Part shown: piece by piece, positions 1 to 8,773 of the stretch
Layout of the letters: every line of letters starts with the position of its first letter
How positions within the stretch are numbered: position 1 is the first letter of the stretch
From: JAJDXO01 sp965207535
GTDB lineage: Bacteria; Pseudomonadota; Alphaproteobacteria; Rhodospirillales; UBA2165
Length of the DNA: 64,000 nucleotides
Assembly (NCBI GenBank): GCA_965207535.1
Contig: CBDBMR010000011.1
Coordinates: 62,001-126,000 of the forward strand
Direction: 5' to 3'
Notes under the pieces: model-generated
Seen by the model: only the letters and a program-made list of their open reading frames with translations
The model's database searches: none
Told to the model about the DNA's origin: nothing
Made by a program: the position numbers and the translations under genes

Positions 1-129
1 TTGGGCATGACGGTCATCATCGCCCTGGTGGCGGACTTCCTGCTGCTGCCGCCGTTGCTGATGGCGCTGGACAAGACCAGGGAAACCACCGCCGAGATCA
101 GGGAGCGGCTGCGCCGCGCCGTCGGATAG
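1..129 (+). CDS. C-terminal fragment of an RND/MMPL-type transporter
   Basis: This is the end of a gene that enters from the left edge. Frame 1 reads 42 residues and stops at TAG 127-129. The peptide has a hydrophobic stretch ending in DFLLLPPLLMALDK, followed by a short charged tail. That is the usual last membrane helix and cytosolic tail of RND/MMPL-superfamily exporters, where a conserved Asp sits just before a run of Leu and Pro. The substrate cannot be judged from so little. The neighbouring gene is convergent, with only 20 bases between the two stop codons. The family call rests on this one tail motif. Confidence 0.6.
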   Translation: MGMTVIIALVADFLLLPPLLMALDKTRETTAEIRERLRRAVG

Positions 130-149
130 ACCCGGCGGGTCCCCTAAGG

Positions 150-2150
150 TCAGCGTGCGGGGGGCAATTCGTGCCGCTGCTCGGCGAGCCTGAACTTGAT
201 TTTGTTGCTGGGCGACTGCGAGGGCAGCGCATCCATCGGCATCCGCTCGAAGGGGCGGGCCAGTTCGATCTTGAAGTAATGGGTGAGCATCAGCAGGTTG
301 ATCACGATGTGCAAGTCGGCCCAGTGGGTCCCGAGACAGGAGTGCGTGCCCAGCCCGTAGGGCGCGTAGCCCCTGCCGAGGTGCTCGTTTCGCGGCGGCG
401 CGTAGCGGTCGATGTCGAACGTCCACGGATCGGGAAACGCCTCTTCCGAGTAATGCGCGGCCGTCTGCGCGATCATGAGCTGCGACCCGACCGGCAATTC
501 GTAACCCTCCACCACGCAGGAATTCGTCACTGTGCGCATGGACATGGGCACGATCGGCGACATCCGCAGGGTTTCCATCAGCACCCGATGGGTCACGTCG
601 ATCCGCTCCCGGGTGAAGTCCTCCTCGGTGGGATCGCCGTCTGCCCACAACGCGTCCGCTTCGGCGGTGACCCGCGCGTACAACTCGGAATCCTGCATCA
701 GCCAGTAAAGGGCGAAGCCGGTCTGATCGCCCATGTACATGGCGGTCATCAGGATCGCCCCGAGCGGCAGCGGCAGGTCCGTTTCGGGCAGGAATTGGGG
801 ATCGGACGAGTGCAGGGACAGATACGCGTCCACCACGTCCTGATGCATCCCGGCCTTCTGCCCGGCCGAATGCGTCCTTTGCATGCGGTCGATGATCCGA
901 TGCGTGACCTTCGCCCGGCGGCGCATCGACGGGGTCTTGAGCATGAAACGGGGCATCGTCTTGACGATGCCGACATGGAGCACCCGCACCTTGTATTCGA
1001 GCGCGTCGATAATTTCGTCCTGGGTGTCGATGTTGGCCAGGAGCGGCGATGACTGCGCGTTCAGGAACGGCCGCAGCATTTCTTGCGCCGGCATCTCGGC
1101 GCCGACGTCCCAAGTCGCCATGTGCGTGCGGGCAAGGTCATAGACGTCGTCCAAACGCCTGGTCAAAGTCTTGCGGGAGTAGGCGGTATGCAGCGATTTG
1201 CGAAAGCGGAAGTGATCGGCGCCGTCCGTCGAATGCACCGAACGCGACACGCCATACGCCTTGTCGACGCCCTCGAAGTACTCCTTCGACCGCAGGAACA
1301 CCCGCCCCATGCGATGGGCCCATTCGTTCGTCTTCACCCCCGCCAGGACGATTATGTTCTTGCGGAACGGGAGCCGGATCTCGAACACCGGACCGTACTT
1401 GTCGGCCAAAGCGGCGAACCCCGCCGGCAGCCTGCCCTCCCGCAGCTCGCGGTTGAACACCAGATCGCGCAGGGACACGGCCGGTATCTTCTTGGTCAGC
1501 GTCGGGCGCCGGAGCAGCGGGCTGGCGATGTTGTGCTCGACCGCGGCGGCGATGGAACGGGCGATCAGGTCCATCCGGCAGATTTCGGCGATGCGCTCTT
1601 CCGTCGCCTCGTCGAGCTCGAAGATGAAGCGGAAGACGCCGCACGTATCGACCAGGGAGATGACGAGGATGTCCCTGGGGTCGGGAATCTCGTCGGTGAA
1701 CAGGGCCTTGGTGACGCGCGTCTTGATGAACTCCTGGACGGCGCCCTCATGGAAGGCGGCGGACAGGGTCCAGAAATCGCCTGCGTGGTGCTCGATGATG
1801 CCCATCTCCACCAGGCGGTCGAGCGTCCGGTCAATGACCCCCTCCGCCTGGGCGGCGAGCCGTTCGACCCAGAACTGGGCGTCGTGCGCCTCCGGCTCGG
1901 CCGCGATTTCCTCGAGGATCGGGTCGATGGCGGGATCGCCCGTCGGCGTCCCGTCCAGCAGGGTGAGCGTCTCGAGATCCGTATCGATGCGCGAGCGAAG
2001 AGAAAGCTCCGCCAGCACCGCGCCGGCCACGGCGCAGTTCAGGTCCCAGCCGGCCACCTGGTGGAAGTAGCCGGTCTGCTCGTTGAGGAGCATCAGGAGG
2101 AGTTCCTCCGGCAGGTTCAGCGCCGGTCCGGTCGTCACACTGTCGGTCAT
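150..2150 (-). CDS. GPP34 domain-cytochrome P450 fusion protein
   Basis: About 666 aa. Residues from about 12 to 210 resemble the GPP34 (Golgi phosphoprotein 3) fold: LNLPEELLLMLL, AGAVLAELSLRSRI, the PTGDPAIDPIL segment and PDPRDILVISLVD. The remainder is a cytochrome P450, with an ExxR motif (ETLR) and a heme loop YGLGTHSCLG whose Cys is near residue 605. The I-helix reads GDQT, so the residue before the conserved Thr is Gln rather than the usual acid. GPP34 in eukaryotes binds phosphoinositide lipids; in bacteria its role is unclear, and here it may tether the P450 to membrane (inference). An in-frame GTG at 2306 would add 52 residues of low-complexity sequence. ATG 2150 is preferred because the GPP34 fold starts just after it. 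No redox partner is adjacent, and the oxidation substrate is unknown. Confidence 0.85.
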   Translation of the reverse strand: MTDSVTTGPALNLPEELLLMLLNEQTGYFHQVAGWDLNCAVAGAVLAELSLRSRIDTDLETLTLLDGTPTGDPAIDPILEEIAAEPEAHDAQFWVERLAAQAEGVIDRTLDRLVEMGIIEHHAGDFWTLSAAFHEGAVQEFIKTRVTKALFTDEIPDPRDILVISLVDTCGVFRFIFELDEATEERIAEICRMDLIARSIAAAVEHNIASPLLRRPTLTKKIPAVSLRDLVFNRELREGRLPAGFAALADKYGPVFEIRLPFRKNIIVLAGVKTNEWAHRMGRVFLRSKEYFEGVDKAYGVSRSVHSTDGADHFRFRKSLHTAYSRKTLTRRLDDVYDLARTHMATWDVGAEMPAQEMLRPFLNAQSSPLLANIDTQDEIIDALEYKVRVLHVGIVKTMPRFMLKTPSMRRRAKVTHRIIDRMQRTHSAGQKAGMHQDVVDAYLSLHSSDPQFLPETDLPLPLGAILMTAMYMGDQTGFALYWLMQDSELYARVTAEADALWADGDPTEEDFTRERIDVTHRVLMETLRMSPIVPMSMRTVTNSCVVEGYELPVGSQLMIAQTAAHYSEEAFPDPWTFDIDRYAPPRNEHLGRGYAPYGLGTHSCLGTHWADLHIVINLLMLTHYFKIELARPFERMPMDALPSQSPSNKIKFRLAEQRHELPPAR

Positions 2151-2180
2151 GGACGTTGGCTGTCGGTCATGGACGTTCGC
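2141..2180. repeat. 20-bp tandem duplication over the P450 start codon
   Basis: Two adjacent 20-bp units, 2141-2160 and 2161-2180, differ by a single base near their right end. Each contains the sequence that gives ATG on the minus strand. Because 20 is not a multiple of three, the upstream copy of the ATG (2170) is out of frame with the P450 gene. Confidence 0.85.
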
Positions 2181-2522
2181 CTCCCCGGCTCCGCCGCGCG
2201 GAACGGGCCGGGCACTCTTCGTAATGCGGGCGGGCACCGCCGGTTCGCCGGCAGGTGGAGCCTCTACCCCCGCAACAATCGGCGCGGAGACTAACCCGAT
2301 TCGCACCGCCTGTCACCCGGTTCCCCCGATACGGCAGGGCAAGGTGCCCATGCACTAACATTCAAACCGGACCAATCAACAGGGGCAGGTCGGTTGGTTA
2401 CCTAATCCAAGTTGTCGAGAAGAAATCTCAGTACCCGGTTCCCACTTGTACCTTGTGCTCGCTGCAATCAATTTCGGACAATAAATACCGGAGGCATGAG
2501 TCACTCGGTCATAGTGTTAGCT
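2181..2522. other. Intergenic region, no gene seen
   Basis: This stretch lies between the P450 start and the dctM stop and should carry the P450 promoter. I see no convincing ORF, no clean hairpin with a T-run and no strong promoter match. Near 2390-2410 the sequence around GGTTACC is a short imperfect dyad, too weak to call an operator. Base composition between about 2440 and 2520 is richer in A and T than the surrounding genes. Confidence 0.5.
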
Positions 2523-3887
2523 CTATTTCGTAATGATCTCAGGCCCGAGGAAGGTGTTGGGCAGGAAGGTTGAGAGCCAGGGGATGTAGGTCACCATGAT
2601 CAGGAAGACGAACAGCACGCCCAGGAAAGGCAGAGCGGCGTAGACGACGCGCATCATGGGCATCCCGGCCACGCCCGACGTGACAAAGAGGTTGAGCCCC
2701 ACCGGCGGGGTGATCATGCCGATTTCCATGTTGACCACCATGATGATGCCAAGGTGGATCGGATCGATCCCAAGCTCAATGGCGATGGGGAAGACCAGCG
2801 GCGCGACGATGACGAGCAGGCCGGACGGTTCCATGAACTGCCCGCCGATCAGCAAGATAATGTTGACCACGGCCAGGAACATGATCGGCCCGAGCCCGGC
2901 CGCCAGCATGGAGGAGGCCACCTGCTGCGGAATTTGCTCGTCGGTCAGCACGTGCTTCAAAATAAGAGCGTTCGCGATGACGAAGAGCAGCGTGATCGTC
3001 AGTTTCCCGGCTTCCAGAAGTGTCTTCTGGGTGTCGGGATGTACCATGGAGGTAATCACGGTGAGCGGGTTTTTCAGGAAGGTTTTGCCGTCCTCCTTCA
3101 AAGGCCCCATGTCCCGGTAAATGAACGTGGAGATGAGGAACGAATAGACGGCGGCGACGGCGGCGGCCTCGGTGGGGGTAAAGATGCCGCCGTAGATACC
3201 GCCCAGGATAATCACGATGAGGAAAAGGCCCCAGGCCGCGTCCCTGCCCGAATCCCAAATCTCGCGCCAGCCTCTCCATTCCCCTTTCGGGAGGTCTTTG
3301 ACCTTGGCGATGATATAGATCGTGACCATCAGCATGATGCCGGCCACGAGGCCCGGAATGACGCCCGCCATGAACATGCGGCCGACCGACACTTCGACGG
3401 CTGCCGCATAGACAACCATGACAATGGAGGGCGGGATCAAAATCCCAAGGGTGCCGGCGTTGCAGATGACACCGGCGGCAAATTCCTTGGAATAGCCGAC
3501 TTGCCGCATGCCCACGATGACGATGGAGCCGATGGCCACCACGGTCGCGGGCGAGGAACCCGAGAGCGCCGCGAACAGCATGCACGCAAAGACGCCCGCA
3601 ATGGCGAGGCCGCCCGGCAAATGTCCGACACAGGCAATGGAAAAGCGAATGATCCGTTGCGCGACGCCGCCCGTGGTCATGAAAGCGGAGGCCAGAATAA
3701 AGAAGGGAATGGCCAGCAGGGTGAAATGCCCCTCGAACGCGGCGAAAAGGGTCTGCGCGACGGAGGCCAGGGAGCTGTCCGAGAACCACAGCAGGAATAG
3801 AACGGACGACATGCCGAGGGCGACGGCGATGGGCACGCCGACGATCAGCAGGCCGATGACCATGCCGAAAAGAAGGACGACTTCCAT
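2523..3887 (-). CDS. dctM: TRAP transporter large membrane subunit DctM
   Basis: 454 aa, the usual length for DctM. It is the ion-coupled channel subunit of a tripartite ATP-independent periplasmic transporter, carrying small organic acids across the inner membrane. The protein is almost entirely hydrophobic helices, with family signatures such as ALSGSSPATVVAIGSIV and GILIPPSIVMVVYAAAVEVSVGRMF near residues 110-170, and a C-terminal MEIGMITPPVGLNLFV. Its start codon overlaps the stop of the upstream dctQ gene by one base (TGATG), so the two are translationally coupled. It is the last gene of the leftward dctP-dctQ-dctM unit. Confidence 0.95.
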   Translation of the reverse strand: MEVVLLFGMVIGLLIVGVPIAVALGMSSVLFLLWFSDSSLASVAQTLFAAFEGHFTLLAIPFFILASAFMTTGGVAQRIIRFSIACVGHLPGGLAIAGVFACMLFAALSGSSPATVVAIGSIVIVGMRQVGYSKEFAAGVICNAGTLGILIPPSIVMVVYAAAVEVSVGRMFMAGVIPGLVAGIMLMVTIYIIAKVKDLPKGEWRGWREIWDSGRDAAWGLFLIVIILGGIYGGIFTPTEAAAVAAVYSFLISTFIYRDMGPLKEDGKTFLKNPLTVITSMVHPDTQKTLLEAGKLTITLLFVIANALILKHVLTDEQIPQQVASSMLAAGLGPIMFLAVVNIILLIGGQFMEPSGLLVIVAPLVFPIAIELGIDPIHLGIIMVVNMEIGMITPPVGLNLFVTSGVAGMPMMRVVYAALPFLGVLFVFLIMVTYIPWLSTFLPNTFLGPEIITK

Positions 3888-4570
3888 CAGGCTTTCTTCC
3901 CGGCGTCTTGCTGCCTATCCTGCTGCTTGTCCTGAAGTTCCTCCTCGACCTCATGGCTCGCGACGACGCGGTCGACTTCCGAATTCCAGACGGCCCAGGC
4001 GGCCTGGCAGAACCGGTAAAGCATCAGGAACATGGAGAGGGGGAGAACGATATAGGGCAGAAGACGCGGAATTTTTTCGTAAGCCTCGCCTTCGTTGAAG
4101 ACGGTTTCCATCCAGGCCAGCACGCCGACCATGGGAATGTCGTTGACCTCGTACCAGCCCTTATCGCGATATTTCTCTTCAAAGCCGAGGGGGAACCAGC
4201 GGCCTTCCGTCGCCGGCAGGTTCGCGAAGTTGGCCCAGTAGTCCCAGGAGCCCTTGCTCATCAGGAAAAAGAATGCGATGCAGATGGCCACTGCGAAAAG
4301 CGCCATCAGCCGCCGGGCGTCTCGGGGAAGCGCGTTGATCAGCATATCAACGCCGAGATGGGCGCCCTTTTTAACCGCATAGGACGCGCCCAGGAGGACC
4401 AGCCAGGCAAAGAGAAACACCGTCAACTCCAAGGCCCAGAGGATGTTGGCGTTGAAGGCATAGCGCGCGACCACGTTGGCAAACGTGATTAGCGTCATCG
4501 CGCCAAGAATGATGACGATCAGCTTTTCTTCGATGACGTCGATGAGCCGGCTTTGGTCACTCATCTTCAC
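3887..4570 (-). CDS. dctQ: TRAP transporter small membrane subunit DctQ
   Basis: 227 aa with four predicted membrane helices and the DctQ pattern LELTVFLFAWLVLLGASYAVKKGAHLGVDML near residues 45-75. DctQ partners DctM in the inner membrane. The protein is somewhat longer than typical DctQ because of a soluble loop between helices 3 and 4 (about residues 115-160) and a charged C-terminal tail rich in Gln, Asp and Lys. It follows dctP after a 77-base gap that holds a strong hairpin, and overlaps dctM by one base. Confidence 0.92.
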   Translation of the reverse strand: MKMSDQSRLIDVIEEKLIVIILGAMTLITFANVVARYAFNANILWALELTVFLFAWLVLLGASYAVKKGAHLGVDMLINALPRDARRLMALFAVAICIAFFFLMSKGSWDYWANFANLPATEGRWFPLGFEEKYRDKGWYEVNDIPMVGVLAWMETVFNEGEAYEKIPRLLPYIVLPLSMFLMLYRFCQAAWAVWNSEVDRVVASHEVEEELQDKQQDRQQDAGKKA

Positions 4571-4615
4571 GCCCCCGCGGCGAATAGGAAATGTCCGTTA
4601 GGCCGAAATAAGGAA

Positions 4616-4640
4616 ACGGGGCAGCTGCCGGCTGCCCCGT
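4616..4640 (-). terminator. Perfect 10-bp hairpin between dctP and dctQ
   Basis: Arms 4616-4625 and 4631-4640 are perfect complements (ACGGGGCAGC and its reverse complement) around a 5-base loop. Read leftward, the hairpin lies just after the dctP stop codon and is followed by TTTCCTTATTTC, which is T-rich but interrupted. It could partially terminate transcription or protect the 3' end of the dctP message. Either would give more binding protein than membrane subunits, as known for other TRAP and ABC operons. Confidence 0.7.
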
Positions 4641-4647
4641 CCGATCT

Positions 4648-5667
4648 TCAAAAGTTTGCGTTGATAGTCTGCGCGACGTTGATGGCGTCTTTGCCGACGT
4701 CTTTTTCAAATTGCGACCATACGGGGCGCATGGCTTTCACCCATTCGGCCCGTTCCGCGTCCGTCAGTTTCAGGATCTTACCGCCGGCCTTGATGATGGC
4801 TTTCTTGGCGGCCTGGTTGACGGCATAGCTTTCCGCGTTCCGCGTTACCGTGACTTCGTCAAGGATCGTCAGGAACTGCTTGCGGACGTCAGGTTTCAAC
4901 CCGTCGAGCCAATCGACGCTCGCCACCACCAGGTAGTCGATGATGCCGTGGTTGGTTTCGGTAATGCCGTCCTGCACCTCGAAGAACTTTTTGCCGTAGA
5001 TGTTGGACCAGGTGTTCTCCTGTCCATCGACCACGCCTTGCTGAAGCGCGCCATAAACTTCCGAGAACGCCATTTTCTGCGGTGACCCGCCGATGGCTTT
5101 CATCTGGGCCACCAGCACGTCCGAAGACATGACACGGAATTTGAGGCCGTTTGCATCGGAGGGCACCCGGAGCGTCTTTCTGGCCGACATATGCTTCATA
5201 CCATTGTGCCAGAAGGTCAGACCTTGGAGGCCGCGCCGGCGCATGCTGTCTTTCAGCGCCTGGCCCGTGGGCGAGGCCTGGAACGCTTCCACGGCTTCGA
5301 TGTTTTTGAACATGAAGGGGAGGTCGAAAATCCGGAACTTTTTGGTGAATTTTTCGAACTTGGAGAGGGACGGCGCGGCAAGCTGTACGTCGCCGTTCAA
5401 CAGCGCCTCGAGCACCTTGTCATCATTGTAAAGGGTGGAATTGGGAAAGACTTCCATGCAGGCCTTTCCGTTCATTTCCTTGTTGATCCGCTTTTGAAGC
5501 AGGGACGCGGCGATCCCCTTGGGATGTTTATCCGTGTTGGTCACATGGCTGAACTTGATCAGCATTTCACCCTTTTCGCACGCGGCATGGGCGGGCGCGG
5601 GATCAACGGTTATGGTTGCCGCGGCAACGACGACCGCAACAGATGCGGCGGATATAAAGTATTTCAT
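4648..5667 (-). CDS. dctP: TRAP transporter solute-binding protein DctP
   Basis: 339 aa periplasmic receptor of the TRAP system. A signal peptide spans about residues 1-28 and ends in PAHA. The DctP-family segment GLKFRVMSSDVLVAQMKAIGG contains the Arg that usually salt-bridges the ligand carboxylate, followed by AFSEVYGALQQGVVDGQENTW. The ligand is therefore probably an organic acid. The gene is first in the leftward operon and divergent, across about 190 bases, from a dehalogenase-leuCD-lysR operon. This suggests the transporter feeds that pathway (inference). Confidence 0.93.
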   Translation of the reverse strand: MKYFISAASVAVVVAAATITVDPAPAHAACEKGEMLIKFSHVTNTDKHPKGIAASLLQKRINKEMNGKACMEVFPNSTLYNDDKVLEALLNGDVQLAAPSLSKFEKFTKKFRIFDLPFMFKNIEAVEAFQASPTGQALKDSMRRRGLQGLTFWHNGMKHMSARKTLRVPSDANGLKFRVMSSDVLVAQMKAIGGSPQKMAFSEVYGALQQGVVDGQENTWSNIYGKKFFEVQDGITETNHGIIDYLVVASVDWLDGLKPDVRKQFLTILDEVTVTRNAESYAVNQAAKKAIIKAGGKILKLTDAERAEWVKAMRPVWSQFEKDVGKDAINVAQTINANF

Positions 5668-5792
5668 AGAAGCCTCCTAGATAGATGCGCCGCGCACAAA
5701 CGGTCCATGAACGGGCATCAAAATTATTTCAGTGAGAAGCCAGAGTATCAGCATGGTGGATTTTCACTAGTCGCTATTACTAATAAATATTT

Positions 5793-5807
5793 CCGAATAA
5801 TATTCGG
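5793..5807. promoter_or_regulatory. 15-bp perfect palindrome, candidate LysR operator
   Basis: CCGAATAATATTCGG is a perfect dyad with 7-bp arms around a central A. It lies in an A+T-rich patch between the divergent dctP and hydrolase genes. LysR-type regulators usually bind T-N11-A dyads in such positions, and a lysR gene closes the rightward operon. The assignment is positional; no binding evidence exists. Confidence 0.55.
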
Positions 5808-5854
5808 TTATAAATCTGCGATAACGGACAATTACAGAGTTGGCAGGAGATCCC

Positions 5855-6763
5855 ATGTTCGAGGGATTTTCAGAGCAGAATATCGAGGGGGACGGGGTCC
5901 GGCTGTTCGTCCGCATGGCGGGCCCGGAAGATGCGCCGCCTGTTCTTTTGCTGCACGGCTATCCGCAGACGTCCGCCATGTGGCACGGCGTAGCGCCGCT
6001 GCTGTCCAAATCGTATCGGGTCATCTGTCCGGATTTGAGGGGATACGGCCGGTCCGGGAAACCGCCATCGGATGAGCGGCACCTGACCTATTCCAAGCGT
6101 GCCATGGCCAGCGACCTAGTCAGCATGATGGGCAGCCTGGGCCACAAAAAATTCTACGTCGGCGCCCATGACAGGGGGGCGCGGGTGGCCCACCGGCTGG
6201 GGATGGATCATCCGGATCGCGTTGAGGCTATGACCTTGCTGGACATCGCGCCGACCCGTGAAATGTACGCCAACACGTCCTTTCCGTTCGCGCGGGGCTA
6301 CTGGCATTGGTTCTTCCTGATTCAACCGAGCCCGCTGCCGGAGACGATCATCGGCCGCGACCCGGCCGGCTTTTGGAAGGAGAAGTGCTTCAACCAGGCG
6401 GGCGGCGACAACCCGTTCCTGCCTGAGGCACTGGAGGAGTATCTCAAGGCGTTCTCCCAAAGTGATGCCATCCATGCGAGTTGTGAGGACTACCGCGCCG
6501 CCGCCACCATCGATATCGAACATGACGACGCGGACGGAAACAGACGGCTGAGCATGCCGGTCCTGGTTCTCTGGGCCAAAAACGGAACCGTCGGAAAATG
6601 CTTTGATCCTCTGTCCCTCTGGAAAATGCGCGCAGAGAATGTGTCCGGCGGGCCCGTGGACGCCACGCACTATATGGCGGAGGAACAGCCTACGGAGATC
6701 GCGCGCCGCTTCGAAAGTTTCTTCACCAATCGGGAAACCAAGCTTCAAAAGGCCGCCTCATGA
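5855..6763 (+). CDS. Alpha/beta hydrolase of the fluoroacetate dehalogenase type
   Basis: 302 aa from ATG 5855, which has AGGAGA four bases upstream; a TTG at 5840 is less likely. Residues align with the fluoroacetate dehalogenase active site at a constant offset: nucleophile Asp106 with Arg107 and Arg110 in AHDRGAR, acid Asp130, His151-Trp152 in YWHWFFL, and catalytic His272 in DATHYMAEE. Those enzymes hydrolyse haloacetates to glycolate through an Asp-ester intermediate. The two Arg residues hold a carboxylate, so a small 2-halo acid is the likely substrate, although a related esterase activity cannot be excluded. The stop overlaps the leuC-like start by four bases, so the genes form one operon. 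Confidence 0.85.
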   Translation: MFEGFSEQNIEGDGVRLFVRMAGPEDAPPVLLLHGYPQTSAMWHGVAPLLSKSYRVICPDLRGYGRSGKPPSDERHLTYSKRAMASDLVSMMGSLGHKKFYVGAHDRGARVAHRLGMDHPDRVEAMTLLDIAPTREMYANTSFPFARGYWHWFFLIQPSPLPETIIGRDPAGFWKEKCFNQAGGDNPFLPEALEEYLKAFSQSDAIHASCEDYRAAATIDIEHDDADGNRRLSMPVLVLWAKNGTVGKCFDPLSLWKMRAENVSGGPVDATHYMAEEQPTEIARRFESFFTNRETKLQKAAS

Positions 6764-8139
6764 GCAAAACCCTCTACGATAAGCTGGTGGATGCCCACAT
6801 GGTCTGCGATTTGCCGGACGGCGAAATCCTGGTCTACGTGGATTTCCATATCATGAATGAGTACACGAGCCCCCAGGCCTTTTCCGGCCTTGAGGCAAAA
6901 GGCATCCGCGTCCACCGGCCGGAGGCCCATTTGGGCGTGGTGGATCACGTCAACTCGACCCGTGGACGGGGCCCGGCGGACGAGGCCTCGAAACTCCTCA
7001 TCGACAACTTCGAGGAAAACTGCCAAGCGCACGAGATCGCGTGTTACGGCCTCGGCGACCCCCGGCAGGGTATTGAACACGTTGTCGTGCCGGAACAGGG
7101 ACTGGTGACGCCCGGCATGCTGATCGCCTGCGGGGACAGTCACACAACCACCTACGGGGCCTTCGGTGCCCTCGGATTTGGCATCGGCACGTCCGAGGTC
7201 GAACATGTGTTAGCCACGCAAACCCTACGCTACAAGCGCATGAAGACCATGCTGGTGACCGTCGACGGCACCGTCGCGCCGGGCGTGGCGGCCAAGGATA
7301 TCATCCTGAAGGTGATTCAGGTGGTGGGCGCCGGCGCGGCGAACGGGTTCGCGGTGGAGTTCGCGGGCACCGCCATCCGGGACCTGGGTATGACCGGCCG
7401 CATGACGGTCTGTAACATGGCCGTGGAACTGGGGGCGCGGGCGGCGCTCATCGGCGTGGATGACACCACGCTTTCTCACTGCCGGGACCGGCCCCATAGC
7501 GGCCAATATAGCGCCGGCGATTACACCTGGAATTCCGACCCGGACGCGAAGTTTGACGAGCGCGTCGACATTGCCGCCTCCGAGATTGTACCCCTGGTAA
7601 GCTGGGGCACGAGCCCCGACCAGTCCATCCCCATCGACGGTATGGTCCCGTCGGAGGACGCACTGGTCACACAAAAGGCGAAAGCCTCTCTCTCGCGGTC
7701 GCTTGATTATATGGGACTGACCGCCAATCAGGCACTGAGAGGACTGCCCATCGACCGCGCGTTCATCGGGTCCTGCACCAACGGCAGGATCGAGGATTTG
7801 CGCGCCGCCGCCCAGGTTCTGAAGGGCCGCAAGGTCGCGGAAAACGTCCTGGCGATTGTCGTGCCGGGCTCGGCCCAAACGCGGCGCCTCGCCGAAGAAG
7901 AAGGGCTGGACAGGATCTTCACAGAGGCAGGTTTCGACTGGCGGCCGGAAAGCGGCTGTTCCATGTGCCTCGCCATGAACGATGATATTGCGTTGGATGG
8001 CGAACGGATCGCGTCGTCCACCAACCGGAATTTCGAAGGCCGCCAGGGCAGGGGCGCCAGAACCCACCTCATGAGCCCAGCCATGGTCGCCGCCGCCGCG
8101 GTGGCGGGCGGACTGACGGACGTTCGGGATTTTATGTAG
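6760..8139 (+). CDS. leuC: 3-isopropylmalate dehydratase-like large subunit (LeuC family)
   Basis: 459 aa aconitase-superfamily large subunit. It binds a [4Fe-4S] cluster that catalyses hydration and dehydration of a hydroxy-diacid. Motifs include GDSHTTTYGAFGALGFGIGTSE near residue 125, and the cluster cysteines in GSCTNGRIEDL near 340 and in CSMCLAMN near 400. The arrangement beside a TRAP transporter, a dehalogenase and a regulator, with no leuA or leuB, suggests a catabolic isomerase or hydratase for a substituted malate rather than leucine synthesis (inference). The start ATG overlaps the preceding stop (ATGA). Confidence 0.88.
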   Translation: MSKTLYDKLVDAHMVCDLPDGEILVYVDFHIMNEYTSPQAFSGLEAKGIRVHRPEAHLGVVDHVNSTRGRGPADEASKLLIDNFEENCQAHEIACYGLGDPRQGIEHVVVPEQGLVTPGMLIACGDSHTTTYGAFGALGFGIGTSEVEHVLATQTLRYKRMKTMLVTVDGTVAPGVAAKDIILKVIQVVGAGAANGFAVEFAGTAIRDLGMTGRMTVCNMAVELGARAALIGVDDTTLSHCRDRPHSGQYSAGDYTWNSDPDAKFDERVDIAASEIVPLVSWGTSPDQSIPIDGMVPSEDALVTQKAKASLSRSLDYMGLTANQALRGLPIDRAFIGSCTNGRIEDLRAAAQVLKGRKVAENVLAIVVPGSAQTRRLAEEEGLDRIFTEAGFDWRPESGCSMCLAMNDDIALDGERIASSTNRNFEGRQGRGARTHLMSPAMVAAAAVAGGLTDVRDFM

Positions 8140-8153
8140 CGGAGGATCGAGAG

Positions 8154-8759
8154 ATGCCGAAACGCGTTACGGGACAATTGGCTCCGCTGCCCATCGCCAA
8201 CATGGACACGGACATCATCATGCCCAAGCGCTTCCTGCGCACCATCACCCGCGAAGGCCTCGCCGACGGCACCTTTGCCGATATGCGGTTTGACGAGGAC
8301 GGCGGCCTCCGGAGCGACTTTATTTTGAACCAAAGCCAGTACAGGCACGCGTCCATTCTTGTGGCCGGAGATAATTTCGGCTGTGGCTCCAGCCGGGAGC
8401 ATGCGGTCTGGGGGCTGAACCAGCTTGGCATCCGGGGCATCATCGGCACCACCTTCGCCGGTATCTTCTATGACAATGCCCGCAAGAATGGTCTGGCGCT
8501 CCCCAGGGTCTCGCCGGACGAACGAGATGACTTGGTGCGGCTATCGGCACGCGATCCCGGCCTTGAAATCGACATCAACCTGGAAGACCGGACCATTACC
8601 GGACCAGGCGTCAGCATGGCCTTCGAGATGGACGCCGGCACCCGCCAGGCGCTATTGGATGACAGGGACGACACCTTGGATACGCTGAAACTCCAGGGCA
8701 AAATCCTCGCGTTCGAGACCGCCTTGCCCGATACTCAAAAAATTCACGTGGCGAAATAA
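8154..8759 (+). CDS. leuD: 3-isopropylmalate dehydratase-like small subunit (LeuD family)
   Basis: 201 aa, the expected length for LeuD, the swivel domain that completes the active site of the LeuC-type subunit. It shows NMDTDIIMPKRFLRTI near the N-terminus and the hallmark FGCGSSREHAVWGL near residue 75, whose Ser-Arg pair contacts substrate. It lies 14 bases after the large subunit with a GGAGG-like ribosome site, so the two are co-expressed. As for its partner, the true substrate may not be isopropylmalate. Confidence 0.9.
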   Translation: MPKRVTGQLAPLPIANMDTDIIMPKRFLRTITREGLADGTFADMRFDEDGGLRSDFILNQSQYRHASILVAGDNFGCGSSREHAVWGLNQLGIRGIIGTTFAGIFYDNARKNGLALPRVSPDERDDLVRLSARDPGLEIDINLEDRTITGPGVSMAFEMDAGTRQALLDDRDDTLDTLKLQGKILAFETALPDTQKIHVAK

Positions 8760-8773
8760 GGACCGGAGAATCG

